Positions 1-12,051 of a DNA stretch of 64,000 bases are shown here, piece by piece (the stretch's first letter is position 1; each line of letters opens with the position of its first letter). The notes beneath the pieces were generated by a model. That model made no database searches. It had not been told where the DNA came from and saw only the letters and a list, made by a program, of their open reading frames with translations. This stretch comes from Engraulis encrasicolus (Eukaryota > Chordata > Actinopteri > Clupeiformes > Engraulidae), in NCBI RefSeq assembly GCF_034702125.1, contig NC_085872.1, positions 26,562,002 to 26,626,001 on the forward strand, written 5' to 3'. A program made the position numbers and the translations under genes.

Positions 1-243
1 AATTACAAAAGTCAGTAGGTATGCCGGTTTGTCACAGGCTTTCAATGTAATTCTTCTTGTGTTCATGAAAGACCAGATGCATTAAATGTAAGTGTGCCAG
101 CGTGTCGGCATGCCTCAAATTAAGGTACTGATGAGTTTTGCTCTCTGCACCATGTGGCTAGGTACACCTGGCTGAACAAACCCTTGGCTGCCTTTGGTAG
201 GAGTGTGAATCCCCTCATTCTCTCTCCATATAGTGCTGTCCAT

Positions 244-709
244 GGCTGTAACTACCATTGAGGACACAGAGGTCATGTCCTCTGTATTTTTTTCAGTAAT
301 GTAAAATTTATCTGTGATGAAAATCGATATATAAGAACAACAATGATAAATTCAGTCTAAATACGCCACCCCCATATCCTCAAGGCAGTGATTAATGGCA
401 ACAAACTTAAGAGTTGACCTGAAGTGTTTGAAGAATTCTACATGTACAGTATGCAGCAGTGGTGTAGACTACTTTTTTATGGTGGGTTTACTGTATATTG
501 GAGCATTTTTTGAAGTGGGTATACTGTATATATTTGTGCCATTCAAAATAATGGATCAATCAATTTTAAGTGGGTATACTGAAATCCCTGAAATTTAGAA
601 GTGGGTATACTCTGTATACCCGTGTTCTACGACACTACACCACTGGTATGCAGTACACTAGCACGCAGTATTCGACCTCTTTATTTGAAAATGTCTGGTT
701 ACGGCCCTG
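244..709 (-). repeat. Interspersed DNA-element repeat, family A, interrupted copy
   Basis: Copy of a ~270-bp repeat seen twice more in the opposite orientation (14312 and 29482). Both ends of the family carry a short inverted GGCCGTAAC motif, and all copies share the segment AGAGGACATGACCTCTGTG next to one end. This copy is split by a younger 189-bp hAT-like MITE at 457-645. The inverted ends suggest a non-autonomous DNA transposon, but no convincing target-site duplication was found, so the superfamily is open. No coding capacity is seen. Confidence 0.7.
457..645. mobile_element. hAT-like MITE, 189 bp, with exact 8-bp target duplication
   Basis: Begins CAGTGGTGTAG and ends CTACACCACTG, an inverted pair. 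It is flanked on both sides by GTATGCAG (449-456 and 646-653), a perfect 8-bp duplication typical of hAT transposons. The interior repeats the phrase AGTGGGTATACT several times. A second copy lies in the opposite orientation at 54268-54457. It has no ORF of its own, so it would need transposase from elsewhere. It is inserted inside the family A repeat and is therefore younger than that repeat. Confidence 0.9.
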
Positions 710-1341
<632 letters not shown>

Positions 1342-1476
1342 TATTTGTACCATTTGTGATGTCTACTTTGAAGTTCAGGGCAGATAGGCAATTGACTCAA
1401 GCAACTGTTAATTTCAATCTAGGGTGCTGGAGAGGAAGCAGCTTCATTATGTGCTGTCCATCTTGTCTCCTCACAG

Positions 1477-1539
1477 CCTCTTGTACAGGAGAAGGCAATA
1501 TCAATGCCTGAGCACCATCCAAGTGATTGCTTTCTTCAG
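1477..1539 (+). other. Exon-like segment 1 (63 nt), low confidence
   Basis: A pyrimidine-rich tract ending CTCACAG stands just upstream, and the segment ends CAG followed by GTATAG, a usable donor. The 63 nt are open in two frames. In the frame entered with one leading base it reads LLYRRRQYQCLS... and leaves two bases over, which fits the phase of the next exon-like segment at 8248. No protein family is recognised. Splice-like signals are common by chance in 64 kb, so this is only a candidate. Confidence 0.2.
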
Positions 1540-1728
1540 GTATAGGGACATGTTTATTACCTGGGTCTTCATTACTGTGTTGTTTCCCAAGCACAAATGA
1601 GAATGAGCCCTGGCAACAAAACAATATTGTTGAAAAAAAGAAAACCCGGCAAAACGCTCTCCGCAGTCCAGCCATGCAATCCGTGCATGGAAAACATGTA
1701 ACATTGTGTGGGACTTGCAGTATACAGA

Positions 1729-1885
1729 CAGGGAAGCCGACAGCGGGTGGACACAGGGGTCACATGTCCCGTGCCCAGGAAGAGAGGGGGCCCATAATTG
1801 GATCCTCATTACATTGTTTGTAGTGGGTTTGGGGCCCTTTCAGAAGTCTTTGTCCCGGGCCCGGCCAAAGCAGTCAGCAGCTCTG
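1729..1885 (-). mobile_element. hAT-like MITE, family D, diverged copy
   Basis: One of five copies of a ~155-bp element with CAGGG...CCCTG-type ends, GGGCCC blocks and the shared core CATTACATTGTNTGTAG. This copy begins CAGGGAAGCCGACAG and ends CAGCAGCTCTG, so the right end has decayed. No clear flanking duplication remains. Other copies: 2692, 25009, 35303, 49249. Confidence 0.75.
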
Positions 1886-2094
1886 TCTAACACTCCCTCG
1901 AGAAAACTAAGCGAGATCTGTAAAGTGCTTGAGGAAAGCTCATATCAGCAGTTCAATGCAGGTCCCCCTCCCCTCCAGAGAAAAACGGTCCTTAGCTGAG
2001 GAGATGAGTTCTTTATGAGGACCATAATGAGCACATCTGTCTCAGATATTTTGGTGCGGGCTCTTGCAACTTCAGTACATCCAGTGATAAAATA

Positions 2095-2290
2095 GTGTGT
2101 GCGTGTGTGTGTGTGTGTGTGTGTGCATGTGTCCGTGTGCGTGTGTGTGTTTGTGTGTGTGCATGTTTGTGCGTGTGCGCGTGTGTGCGTGCGTGCGTGC
2201 GTGCCTGCGTATTTATATGTGCGTGCATTCTTGCACGCGAGCGTGTTTATGTGTATGTGTGTCTGTCTGTTTCTCTGTCTCTATTTGTAC
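2095..2290. repeat. (GT)n-rich microsatellite with GC and GCGT variants
   Basis: Imperfect GT repeat with embedded GCGT and GTGC steps, grading into GTCTGTCT and TGTATGT. The CVCVCV-type reading frames are artefacts. Confidence 0.95.
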
Positions 2291-2691
2291 ATGTATGTGC
2301 CTGTATGTGTTGCCATTTTTCTTTGCAATTATATCTGAAAATGGACAACATCTGCCCCCCCCCCAGCCCCCCTGTTTAAGGTTTCACATCTGAAACGGTA
2401 CAGCGTTAATGCAGGGTTTTTTTTTCATTCTTTCACACTAGTTGACATAATGCAAAACAAATAAACAAACAAACAAATAAAAACCTCAGATCCATATGTC
2501 TGAGGATCACACAAGCTCCTCCACTGTGCCTCCGCTGTGATGGTTGGCACGCTGCGCAATAGGGAATCAGATGTACCGTATAGTCTATAGTGCCTGGGCC
2601 AGCAGCAAGTCTGTTAGCATGATGACAAGAACACTTTGTGTGGAGCCTACTGTGACGACATGTGCTCCTCCGCCGCGGCAGTGCCTGTGAA

Positions 2692-2846
2692 CAGGGCCGC
2701 TGACAGCTTTTGCTGGGCCCGGGACAAAGTCATTTGAAAGGGCCCCCTACCCAATCCATGCAATGTAATGGGGACCTAATTCTGGGGCCCCTATCTCGTG
2801 GGCCCGGGACAACTTACCCTTTTGTTCCTCCTTGTCGTCGGCCCTG
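2692..2846 (+). mobile_element. hAT-like MITE, family D
   Basis: Starts CAGGGCCGCTGACAGC and ends GTCGGCCCTG, with internal GGGCCC blocks. Flanks CCTGTGAA and TCTGTAAA match at 6 of 8 bases, consistent with an aged 8-bp duplication. No coding capacity. Confidence 0.82.
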
Positions 2847-3050
2847 TCTGTAAACTTCAATGGCCCCTACCTGTCTGAGGAGCCCGGGAGCCTCTCCTGT
2901 GATACCGCCTCCCTTATTCTTTTATCTGGAAAGCTGTAGGCCTACGTGCTGAAGGAAGCCACCATGTGTGGTATTGGGGGAGGAGGGGGGGGTAAGATGG
3001 CGGCAGGATGTAAGGGTGTGAGGGTAGATGGTAGGTGGCGGCTTTGGTTG

Positions 3051-3161
<111 letters not shown>

Positions 3162-3282
3162 GTATTGCATTGGACCCTATGATTCTGATCAGTCCCTACT
3201 GATTGCTATGACATTTGCTTCCATCACTATTTGGATTTGTAATGCTGCCTTCTTGGTGAGATCCAAATAAAAGTACTAAACT

Positions 3283-3390
3283 GTGTGTGTGTGTGTGTGT
3301 GCGCGTGCATGCGTCCGTGCGTGTGTGTTCATGTATGTGTGTGAGTGTGTGATGTATGTGTACATGCTTGTGTGTGTGTGTGTGTGTATG
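3283..3390. repeat. Interrupted (GT)n microsatellite
   Basis: GT blocks separated by GCGCGTGCATGC and GTATGTGTACATG steps. Confidence 0.93.
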
Positions 3391-4774
3391 GGAATGTGGA
3401 GCGAGTTGGTGAGCTTGGTTTATTGGTGTGCAATGCATTCTGTTTGAGCATGGGGTCACCTCTGAGCTCCGAAGAGCCTCTTAATCAGTGACTCAGTGCG
3501 CGATCTTTCCAGCTCAGTTGCCAAAGACAGACTATACAGTCACCCCCCACCCCCCACCCCCCGGCCCCAGTGTACTAAGGCTCTAGCTGACAGGCCAAGG
3601 GGCCATGGGGACTCCTCAGTGTGGGCGAAAACAGAAAAAAAACCTCCAGAGACTTAATAACTGAACTTATGACTGAGTCAATTAAGTCAGCACCTCCTTC
3701 AAACAGCAGACTTTAATAAACTCGCCAGAGCACGAAATCCAATAACCCCCCTACAATGAATTGAGCGTTGTTTTGACAGACAGGTGAAGTGAATCTACCT
3801 CTGTTGCCCAGTGGAATTCGGTGAAGTGTGAGAATACGTGGCAAGTCTGCGAAATGCATTCGCTCGCTCGCTGCCTCTTCCTTTGACTGCCCACACTGAC
3901 GAATTGGAATTGGAGAGAGGGCTCTGGGACTGTTTCAAATATCTTCCTCTTGATATTATTGGCAACAGTGTGCATCATACGTAAATACCTTCAAAAAGGT
4001 TGGACATTTTTTCATTCATATATCGAAGTCTTCTGACAGTGCACACATGTTGATTTCTGAGACTCAGAAGGATGATAACCAACTAACCGTCATGCCGGCC
4101 TCCAAATGCAATCAGTAATATTGAGAACTTTCCGGCCTTTCTCCTTCATAGTGTGGCCATACTTCAAATTGTTGACAAATTTAGTTTTCATTTTCGCTGT
4201 TCTAGCATATCTGATGTCCGAGTCAAAAACAAGGACCAATATTTGTCTGTCTATTCCATACCAGCTTGTAGTTGGGGCTTTGTCTGGCAAAAAAGACGGA
4301 AAGTTCTGAGACAGGATCAACAACTATCCATCTAATGCCACAGTCCCGTCTCAGTTTTCAGGGAACCAAGGATATTTATTTGCCACATACTTAGAAATAC
4401 TTGTAAAGTGAGACATGCAGTGAAATGGCTGTGCTGCATTGGGATGGGGGAATAAGGTTCGTAAAGGGATACTCAGATTGGTCTCAGTACTAATTTTTGT
4501 TTTGGTCTCAATACTAAATTTCTTGTCTAAAACAGATTTTAGTTACTGTGCTTCCTTTGGTTTTGGACTCACTTGCACTTAACTCTGTTTCCCTGTCAAT
4601 TTGTTAATCAGATTGAGAATGATAATAGGAATCAAAGTGAGAAGAGTTTTTCATTCTGAAAATATGACAAGAAGATAGTTAATGTAACTAAGTTTGATTG
4701 CTGAAATGCAGCAGACCCAACAGTGGGGGAAAGTAATATTTTACAAATTAAGATTCAGCAGCTTGATTTTTAAT
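3391..4774. other. Unique-looking stretch without a recognisable gene
   Basis: Contains a C-rich run near 3541-3565 and otherwise ordinary AT-rich sequence. The opposing open frames at 4090-4335 overlap one another on both strands, show no known domain and lie beside no splice-like pattern I could trust. Confidence 0.45.
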
Positions 4775-4776
4775 TA

Positions 4777-5873
4777 CAGTTTTTCTCGATTGCCTCCACA
4801 CAAGTTCTGGTACTTCACACACAATTCTCGGAACATCTCACCCATTTCCCAACTCCCCTAACCAATGTCACAGAACACTAAACACAATTCCTACTTAACA
4901 CTCAAATTCCAGTTTTAAAACACACTCTTTTCACACCATTACACACAATTCTCTGGATTACACTCAATTTTCATAAAGAAAAACACTGGGTTTCTCATGG
5001 AACACACTGTCATTCACAACACTACAATCAACTACAACTATGTTCACTTCCTCATCACATGGGCAAACTCTCTTCATACCGGTTTAAAATCTGAAATCAT
5101 CACCCCATAAGGACACACATTGCATGTCATATTGATGAAAAATGAGTGGATGCAAGGAGAAAACCCATTTGTTTAGTTTTTGAACTCAAAAATATGTTAT
5201 ACAAGACATAACTTTCATGTGGTTACCCAATATTTTACAATACATTAGTGCAATTTTTAAATATTTTTAAAAATATGTAAAATATATACACATCTGTGTA
5301 CTCCGAGTCTAAAAACAATATTTCAGTATTTTACTACAGAAAAATACCCTCTTTAGTAAGTAGAACACTGAAGAAAATAAGCTTCTACTGTGTTTCAAGT
5401 TGAGTATAGAGTTTTTTTCATAGCAATAGGCTATACAGTAATGTAATGGGTTTTTTGTACTGCCAAATAGGCAGTGGGGTTTATCTTTGTGTTATTTTTG
5501 TGAAAAAGACATAAAAATCTTTCTGTTTCTGTTTGTGTGTTGTGGGAATGAAGTTTTTCCAACGTATGTCACAGTATCCATGCAATCCAGAACAAAAAAA
5601 GCCCAAGTTACTGGGAGAAATTAGTTTTACCCTGTGCCCAACAGTGCTTTAATGGGTCTGCAAATGTGTATTGTAGTGACTGTCTGTGTGTGTCATTTGA
5701 CGACAAAATGAGGTTTTTAGAAGAGAGTACATTGTTTTGAGACAAGACGTGCATTTTTCAGAGGTAGTGAAGAGTTTGGCCCGTTGTGTGTGAGGTTTGG
5801 AGATTTGTGTGTAGAGTTTTGAGAATTCGAAGACCGATTCCGAAAATTGTGTGTAGGCAATCGAGAAAAACTG
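4777..5873. mobile_element. Tc1/mariner-type MITE, 1.1 kb, long form
   Basis: Starts CAGTTTTTCTCGATTGC and ends with the inverse GCAATCGAGAAAAACTG, with TA on both sides. CAGT ends and a TA target are the hallmark of the Tc1/mariner superfamily. The interior holds no transposase frame, so it is non-autonomous. A second copy (42348-43245) is about 200 bp shorter, because this copy has an extra block between about 5420 and 5625. The subterminal parts are rich in ACACA and TGTGT words. Confidence 0.88.
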
Positions 5874-5875
5874 TA

Positions 5876-6750
5876 AAACCATGAACCTTTAAAACTCTGT
5901 ATTTTAATCGGAATCAAGATGCCCCATCAAGTATTGGTTTTACTGTTATCTCAATCCTATTATCAGACTATAGAGAGATTAATCTCACCAATCAGTCACC
6001 AAGCATTTTAAGGTTTCCTAATTTGAAATCAAGAAAGGGCTGAGTTCCATGGTCAGAAATTGATCAGAATGAAGGAATATGCAATGAGGTCAACCGTGGA
6101 GAATGATCTCACTCAATAAGAGTAAGCTTAAGTAATGAATTTATTTAATGATATGCCTAATGACACCTGTGAAAAGCGTATCCTGTGGACATGGCACAAT
6201 GCCAGGGAGTCCTGCTGTGACCAGACTCCCCAGACTATTGACCAGATGTGGAGCTGAGGAGAGTGCAACAAAAAGCTACAACTTGAGTAAGGAGACGACA
6301 ATTTCTATTCCTTGTATCAGCTTCGGCACCGATGAATATTTGATAAATGACCCCCGGCCCTCTCTCCACAGCTGTAATGGCTCCTCGGTTTCTGTGTGAC
6401 TTTTTCATGATTCGGTACTACATTGATTATGTGTGGCGTGGCGGCCTTGGTTCTCTGTGCCAATGACGCTTGTTTTCCTTGCACTGCTCAAAAGGCCCAA
6501 GGTCAGGGCTGATAGACAAAGGAAGATTTAGACGCTCTATTGCTGCTTTTGAAAAGACATGCATCAGAGCTACCACATACTAGTAGTGTAAGGTGGAAAT
6601 CACTTCTTTTTCAATGCACAGCTCTTTCTTTTTCATTGGAAATTGTTTGTGACACAGATAGAAGCATGTTCAGATTAACAGGCCTTTATACACTATTGTG
6701 TCATGTTAAAGCTTAAAGCTTCTGTATGTTGTACTACTTGTAGGTGTTCC
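5876..6750. other. Stretch without recognisable gene or repeat
   Basis: Ordinary sequence. The 83-codon open frame at 6148-6399 has no recognisable domain, and nothing in the flanks supports it as a gene. Confidence 0.45.
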
Positions 6751-6754
6751 TTAA

Positions 6755-7113
6755 AGGGACACTGTGTGAGATTTTTAGTTGTTTATTTCCTGAATTCATG
6801 CTGCCCATTCACTAATGTTACCTTTTTCATGAATACTTACCACCACCATCAAATTCTAAGTATTCACTATGACTAGAAAAATTGCACTTTTCATGCATGA
6901 AAAGGGGGATCTTCTCCATGGTCCGCCATTTTGAATTTCCAAAAATAGCCATTTTTAGCTGCAAAAATGACTGTACTTGGACCACACTAGAAAATATTTG
7001 TTTATTACTAAGTAAACTTTCATGTAAAGATCAAATTTGGCAATAGGCAGCCCAGTTTCAATGAGCAGCATAGTTGCAGTACCTTTTTTGACCATTTCCT
7101 GCACAGTGTCCCT
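6755..7113 (+). mobile_element. TTAA-flanked MITE, family G
   Basis: Inverted ends AGGGACACTGTG and CACAGTGTCCCT, with TTAA on each side (6751-6754 and 7114-7117). TTAA targets point to the piggyBac or Kolobok superfamilies. The interior has no transposase. Another full copy is inverted at 51068-51432, and a diverged copy at 23774-28493 is split by a large insertion. Confidence 0.88.
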
Positions 7114-7365
7114 TTAACAAATTGTGTGTGGGTCATTCTCAAAATGTCATTTTTCATGAATATGTATAGCCAGAGATAATAATAAGGGTACTATTCATAT
7201 CACCCATCCATCCTCACATGCTGTTCCGAATTTCTCGCGTTCCATTCTCTATAATTCAGTGAACTCACAACAATATGACCTACCAACGGCATTGGCATCT
7301 CATGGAGGACACGTTCTATCCCGAGAAGGGAAAGGAAGGGAAATTTTACAGTATGCATCTTTGAC

Positions 7366-7495
7366 CACTTTTGCACAGAGCCTCTCTTATTACCTAGTAT
7401 TACCAAGTCCTTAACCTGTTACCTCTCAGCTATGTCATAGCAATGTTGGTATGATGTAGTTGAGTCTTTTTAGCAAATACTGAATGGGCCTGTTG
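7366..7495. repeat. Interspersed repeat, family I, partial copy
   Basis: Shares a diverged ~130-bp block with 47982-48130 and 29888-29998. Common words are TTGCACAGAGCCTCT, ACCAAGTC, TCATAGCAAT and a final GGGCCT or GGCCCA. The full element and its class are not clear. Confidence 0.55.
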
Positions 7496-7499
7496 ATTA

Positions 7500-8240
7500 T
7501 AAATTGCAAACTATAAATGGCTATTTAAATATAATATTATAAAAGGCTAGATATCATTCATTAATCACTATTTTTCATTAATCACTATTTTTTTAGCAAA
7601 TACTCTGAAATTACAGCATATATTTCATGGCTCTTATGTAGTGTAGGACTATACGTGGTTCTCTACACTTCTGTTGCCTTCACTCAGTACATATACATGC
7701 ACACCTTAGTCAAGCTGTGCATGTATAGGCCTACTCACTGAATGATAGAAGTGTAGAAGGCTATCTGGTATTTCAAACATCTCGTCTATAGTCAACAGAA
7801 TTAGCAAATGTCTTCTGTGTAAATGAGGCCTGGTATTTCTCCTTCAAGTGTTGAAGACGGAAACATAGACTTGCTGCCAAATTGCTTTGATACACACAGC
7901 AAAAGATCTAGCAGAATTTTTAAGCACCTAATAATAAAACAAAAGCTCTGTGTTTCAGACAATAGTATTTACAGAGTTTTGTGCCAGCTTCAAAGAAGGA
8001 ATGTGAACATTCTTGATCAATGTATGTAATAGAAGACTGTTAAGCAAGGTTGAAAGATGACACAAAATAATTAACTATGTTTTTTTCATCTCCCTCAGGG
8101 ATTTGCTGGTGATACATTTGGCTCAGTAATTAAAAAAGTGATCTCCATCCCTTCATACATCCTCATGTCAACCCAGTTCAGTTGTAATGGGTTGTTGCTG
8201 TATTGTATAACCGGAGTATGAAGGTCTCCTCATCTCTCTC
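7500..8240. other. AT-rich stretch with a short local duplication
   Basis: Near 7555-7593 the word CATTAATCACTATTTTT occurs twice in tandem. The 68-codon open frame at 7823-8029 has no recognisable domain. Confidence 0.5.
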
Positions 8241-8247
8241 TCTATAG

Positions 8248-8283
8248 GTCGTCCTCAGACGAGCCTTCCATCGTTACTTCCAG
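8248..8283 (+). other. Exon-like segment 2 (36 nt), low confidence
   Basis: Preceded by a run of TC steps ending TATAG and followed by GTGTGT. Entered with one leading base it reads SSSDEPSIVTS and leaves AG over, which joins the leading C of segment 3 to form serine. The reading is coding-like, and the phase agrees with the segments at 1477 and 9529. I cannot name a gene. Chance is a real alternative for so short a segment. Confidence 0.25.
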
Positions 8284-8289
8284 GTGTGT

Positions 8290-9525
8290 CCTTACAGAGT
8301 TGAATATATGCAGTTATCTCCGTAGAGGTGAATGTCTGTGAAGATGTCATGGCCCTATTAGGCATAGCCTACAATGTTCTCATATTACTGGACTGTGAAT
8401 ATACTGTATATGAATATATGCAGTTGTCCCCATGTAGAGGTGAATGTCTGTGAAGATGCCATGGCTATATCAGACAAACACAATAATCTCATAGTTACTG
8501 AACTGTGGCATTTTCTACCATACAACTTTGGGTACTCTCACATATGTCTACAGTACAGCATCTCACATCTCCATTTCTCACTCATTTTAATAGATTGATT
8601 GCCCGCTTTCGAAAAAGACAGTCATTTGTTTGGATCTGTTCTCGCTGTGTATGCCATGGGTCATTTGTAGCTCTTAATCAGGTGAAAAGTTCTGTTTCGC
8701 ATTTGTTTGTCAAGAGTTGAAATCCCATGACATTTTGCATGACCTTTATGAAATACACAAATATAACAGTACAAACAATTCAACCATAGCCTACACAGCT
8801 ATAAAGGTGATGTTTCATTGCCTTGACGCGTACCACAACACAACCTGACCGTATTAGATAGTGAAGTTGCAGCACAAAAATAGCAGTAACACACAAGCAT
8901 AGACTTAAACTCTGATAAAACTCTCAATGAACCCCACAGTGAACATAATCAAATGTGCTCAGATATGCCCAGATAATAGCCCAGCGTTGTTATGCTATTT
9001 ATAAAAATAGCCATGTATTATTTTGGCAAATGATGCAAATGTCCAATTTAAATGCACAGGTAAAAACATTTTCACACAAAAGCCCCAGCCAACAATGTTG
9101 CACCATGGGAGGACTCATCTACATGTTTATTGGATAAGGCAGTTGCCTCCCGAAGAAAGAACTGGAGATAATGTTTCTTAAGATTAAGAGGGGACCTCAG
9201 TAAACATATTTATACAGATTAGTAAACAATGTTTACACAAAGCAATTAGTGTTGTGATGATGAGCCCAACATAGCGAGTCTTTGTTTTATGTTACTGAAA
9301 CAAAAAAAAAGTTAAAGATAAAATATGAGACTTTTTTAAGTACTCATGTTTGATGTGGTATTGAAACATAATGGTTTTCGTATTGCAGACTTCTTTCTTT
9401 TGAATGGGTGTATAGGCAATAGATTTATCAAGTCAGGGAAAAATAAAAACATGTGGTCCGTAGTTTAGTCCCCATTCACATGCTGTTAGTTACTCGAAAA
9501 ATTCATTTCACTTCCTCCTCATTTG
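8290..9525. other. Stretch without recognised repeats, between exon-like segments
   Basis: Holds a local near-duplication: GAATATATGCAGTT with AGAGGTGAATGTCTGTGAAG appears near 8300-8345 and again near 8412-8458, about 110 bp apart. Nothing else is identifiable. Confidence 0.45.
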
Positions 9526-9528
9526 CAG

Positions 9529-9604
9529 CCACTGCAGGTTGACTGCTGACAATCTTGAAGAAATGGAAAGATCAGACACTGCAAGTCAAGCTCTCCTGGA
9601 ACAG
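9529..9604 (+). other. Exon-like segment 3 (76 nt)
   Basis: A good acceptor (pyrimidine-rich tract ending ATTTGCAG) stands before it and CAG|GTGTGA follows. One leading base plus 25 codons are open, starting HCRLTADNLEEM and ending ASQALLEQ. The composition is hydrophilic, coding-like and possibly coiled-coil. It leaves in phase 0. This is the most protein-like non-repeat segment in the window, but the family is not recognised and no clear next exon was found. Confidence 0.35.
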
Positions 9605-10176
9605 GTGTGAATTTGGTTTCAGCTAAAATAAATAACATCTTTTCCCACTGTACATGCTGATTTTAGAGTTAGCCAAGTTCATATTTTCAACTTATGACCC
9701 CAAAAAAGTATGAACAGCCTCTCTTAGGCATCAGCCCCATCAGAATTACGTAAAACAGACATAAAGAACAGAGTGAGGTGTAACGTTAGATAGTAAGTAG
9801 AAGTGTTCAAATAGGACCCATTTCCTTGATTATTTGGCCCTAGTTTCATCCAGTGGTTTCGACTCTGACCTCTTAAACTAATCTGAAACGAAGTCAAATT
9901 AAAAACGGTTTAATTGAACTGGCAGCGTGCTGTGCCCATTGCTGTAATTAATGGCTAATGTTTGATAAACTGCCTTTGCGAAACCATCAGAGTAGCCGTA
10001 ACAACATTATGATTGCAGTGATGAGCGGTGCCCGTAGTTGGGCCCTGTCATGTCTTATGAGGTTTTTAATTCACCGTGATGGCCCACATTCATTCCACTT
10101 CTCCTTTCTAGATCCATTTTCAGAACCACCATAGGGGACTGACTGGAAGGTATAGAGTCAGAGCCGGTTTTACTAA
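9605..10176. other. Possible conserved non-coding stretch
   Basis: From about 9870 to 10035 the sequence is complex, repeat-free and rich in TAATTA and ATTA words, the look of a deeply conserved regulatory element. This is an impression from texture only; no alignment was possible. Confidence 0.25.
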
Positions 10177-10340
10177 TACATGGGTTCTAAATTTTTGTTT
10201 TCCCCTGACTGCGCGAAACTAACTGCGCACAACTCAACCGGGAAACCGCTGTTGGTCAAAAAATTAGCTCACGTGGTTGGTTGCCAGTGTCTTGCCCCTC
10301 CTCATAACATTGTGTTTACAAACACTGCAAACCCATGTAT
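10177..10340. repeat. Short inverted-end repeat, family F
   Basis: Ends TACATGGGTT and AACCCATGTA are inverted. The interior includes CTGACTGCGCGAAACTA and TGCGCACAACTCAACC. A copy of nearly the same length lies at 33422-33583. Likely a MITE. The outer flanks (CAGAGCCGGTTTTACT at 10159 and a CCACTG end near 10457) may belong to a second, surrounding element. Confidence 0.6.
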
Positions 10341-10499
10341 AGGCAGGCAGACTATACTATGGTCAACTCTGCTATGGTAACTGCAAGCAAAAATAATTGA
10401 AAAAGGCCCCATGTCTATATTTTGCCCGGGACCCCCAAATAAGTTGAACTGCCACTGGGTGGCGTTTTAGAGAATTGGAGAACTACAGTTGAAAGGTGG

Positions 10500-10673
10500 T
10501 AGTCCCTTAATGCGCGCCGTACCTCCAGTGGCACGCTGTAATAATCATTGAAATGTAACTACCATAGCACTACAATACTATGGCACAACACATGCCTTTT
10601 AGTAATGCACCACGACTTGGTCATTACCATACTGGTAACAACAAATGTATAAAGCCGCGTCTTAAGGGGTTAA
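10500..10673 (+). repeat. Interspersed repeat, family H, right-end copy
   Basis: Matches the right half of the H element at 50740-51444, including GCGCCGTACCTCC, TTACGACTTGGTCATT and the end GTCTTAAGGGGTTAAA. Here the TTAA in that end is empty, whereas in the other copy it holds a family G MITE. Confidence 0.75.
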
Positions 10674-10927
10674 ATGTTTCTCTGATTATTTTATTCTCTT
10701 TGGAGTTTAGATATCCCATAGGCCAGCATTCATTAGTTCGGTCTCGGTTGTAAGTTACAATTTGTAATTCATCAATGAGTCAAAACGCATGCAGGGGTAT
10801 GCCATGAGTGCTTTCTTTGCTAATTAGATTTTTTGATTCTAATTCAATTTGGTGAGTTGTTTCTATTAGAGATTCATTAAAGTAAGGAGATTCACACTAA
10901 TTCTTAAAATAGGGCATACACTCTTAA

Positions 10928-11340
10928 AGGACCACTTCAGTCAATTTCAATATGCTGTTGTATTGCTCACGCTACCCTTGGCTTGTCAGTACCCGGTGAT
11001 GCCACATTTTTCGTCTCAGCCCTTTCCGAGATATGAGCTATTCTAATGGGGGCAGCGTTTGTTTACATTTGATTTTTTTTTTTTACATAGGCCTACGCCA
11101 AATATTTTCCCAAAAGGTACCGCTGTTTGCTAGTTGTATGCTGATGTTGCATAACCTTTTGGGTGTTTTTGGGTATAGATTAAAACAATTACAAAAAAAA
11201 TGTAAACAAACAGCTGCCCCCATTACAATGACCAGGATTTCGGAAAAGGCTGAAGAATAATAAAAAGGTACTCAAGTACTGACAAGTCCAGGGTAGTGTG
11301 AGCATTACAACTGCATGTTGAAATTGTCTTAAGTTATCCT
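10928..11340. mobile_element. Palindromic TTAA-flanked MITE, 413 bp
   Basis: TTAA at 10924-10927 and 11341-11344. The arms are imperfect inverted repeats over much of the length; AATTTCAA, GCTCAC.CTACCCT, CTTGTCAGTAC and AATGGGGGCAGC recur in both. Such a TTAA-targeted fold-back structure fits piggyBac or Kolobok-derived MITEs. The 75-codon frame inside is a by-product. Confidence 0.82.
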
Positions 11341-11344
11341 TTAA

Positions 11345-12047
11345 ATGATGAGTAACAAAGCATGATTGGTGCTATAAGTGTAGAGAAATAAAGTACAATT
11401 GGCTCAGAATTCTTCCAAGTAATATTTGGCCCGCGCCAACATTTATGAATGGTAATGAATGAGTGTGTGACATTGAGGAAGCGTGTTCCCAGAAAAACTT
11501 TTGCTCAAGCTATAATTGGTTTGCGCTAATGACTGAATGGATGACGCAGACTACTTGTCTTGCGCTTTTCCTATTGCTGGAACTTTTTCCAGTCTTTAGA
11601 TGAGTCTAATTTGGCAGCACTGATAGTCACATATAGAGCACAACATAACACACAGAATATATTTCTGAATGGATGACACTTTGGGACTGTGTGTGTGACC
11701 AAGGAAACTGTCAGGTTTCAAATAGCAGAAAAGATGACCATTATTGTCAGTAGGGAATTATTTCAAACACAAGCAGTAATAAAATTGTAACATAGATTAG
11801 CGAATTTACAACCTGGAATAGGCTTATGTTCCCTCATGGCAACTCGGCAATAAGTTTGCAACAGGTACCGGTAAGTGTATTACATATGCCATTTTACCAA
11901 AACAGGACCAGAAGAACAGGTTTTGAGCTTAACCCGCCAGCTATATACTGTGACAGAGGGAATTGTGTTTAACTAAAACAAAGTGATAATACACCCTTAA
12001 TTTGATGACCCACGCACTACCACAATCACACTCATGCACGTTCTTAT
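11345..12047. other. Stretch without recognisable gene or repeat
   Basis: AT-rich unique-looking sequence. Nothing supportable seen. Confidence 0.5.
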
Positions 12048-12051
12048 TTAA

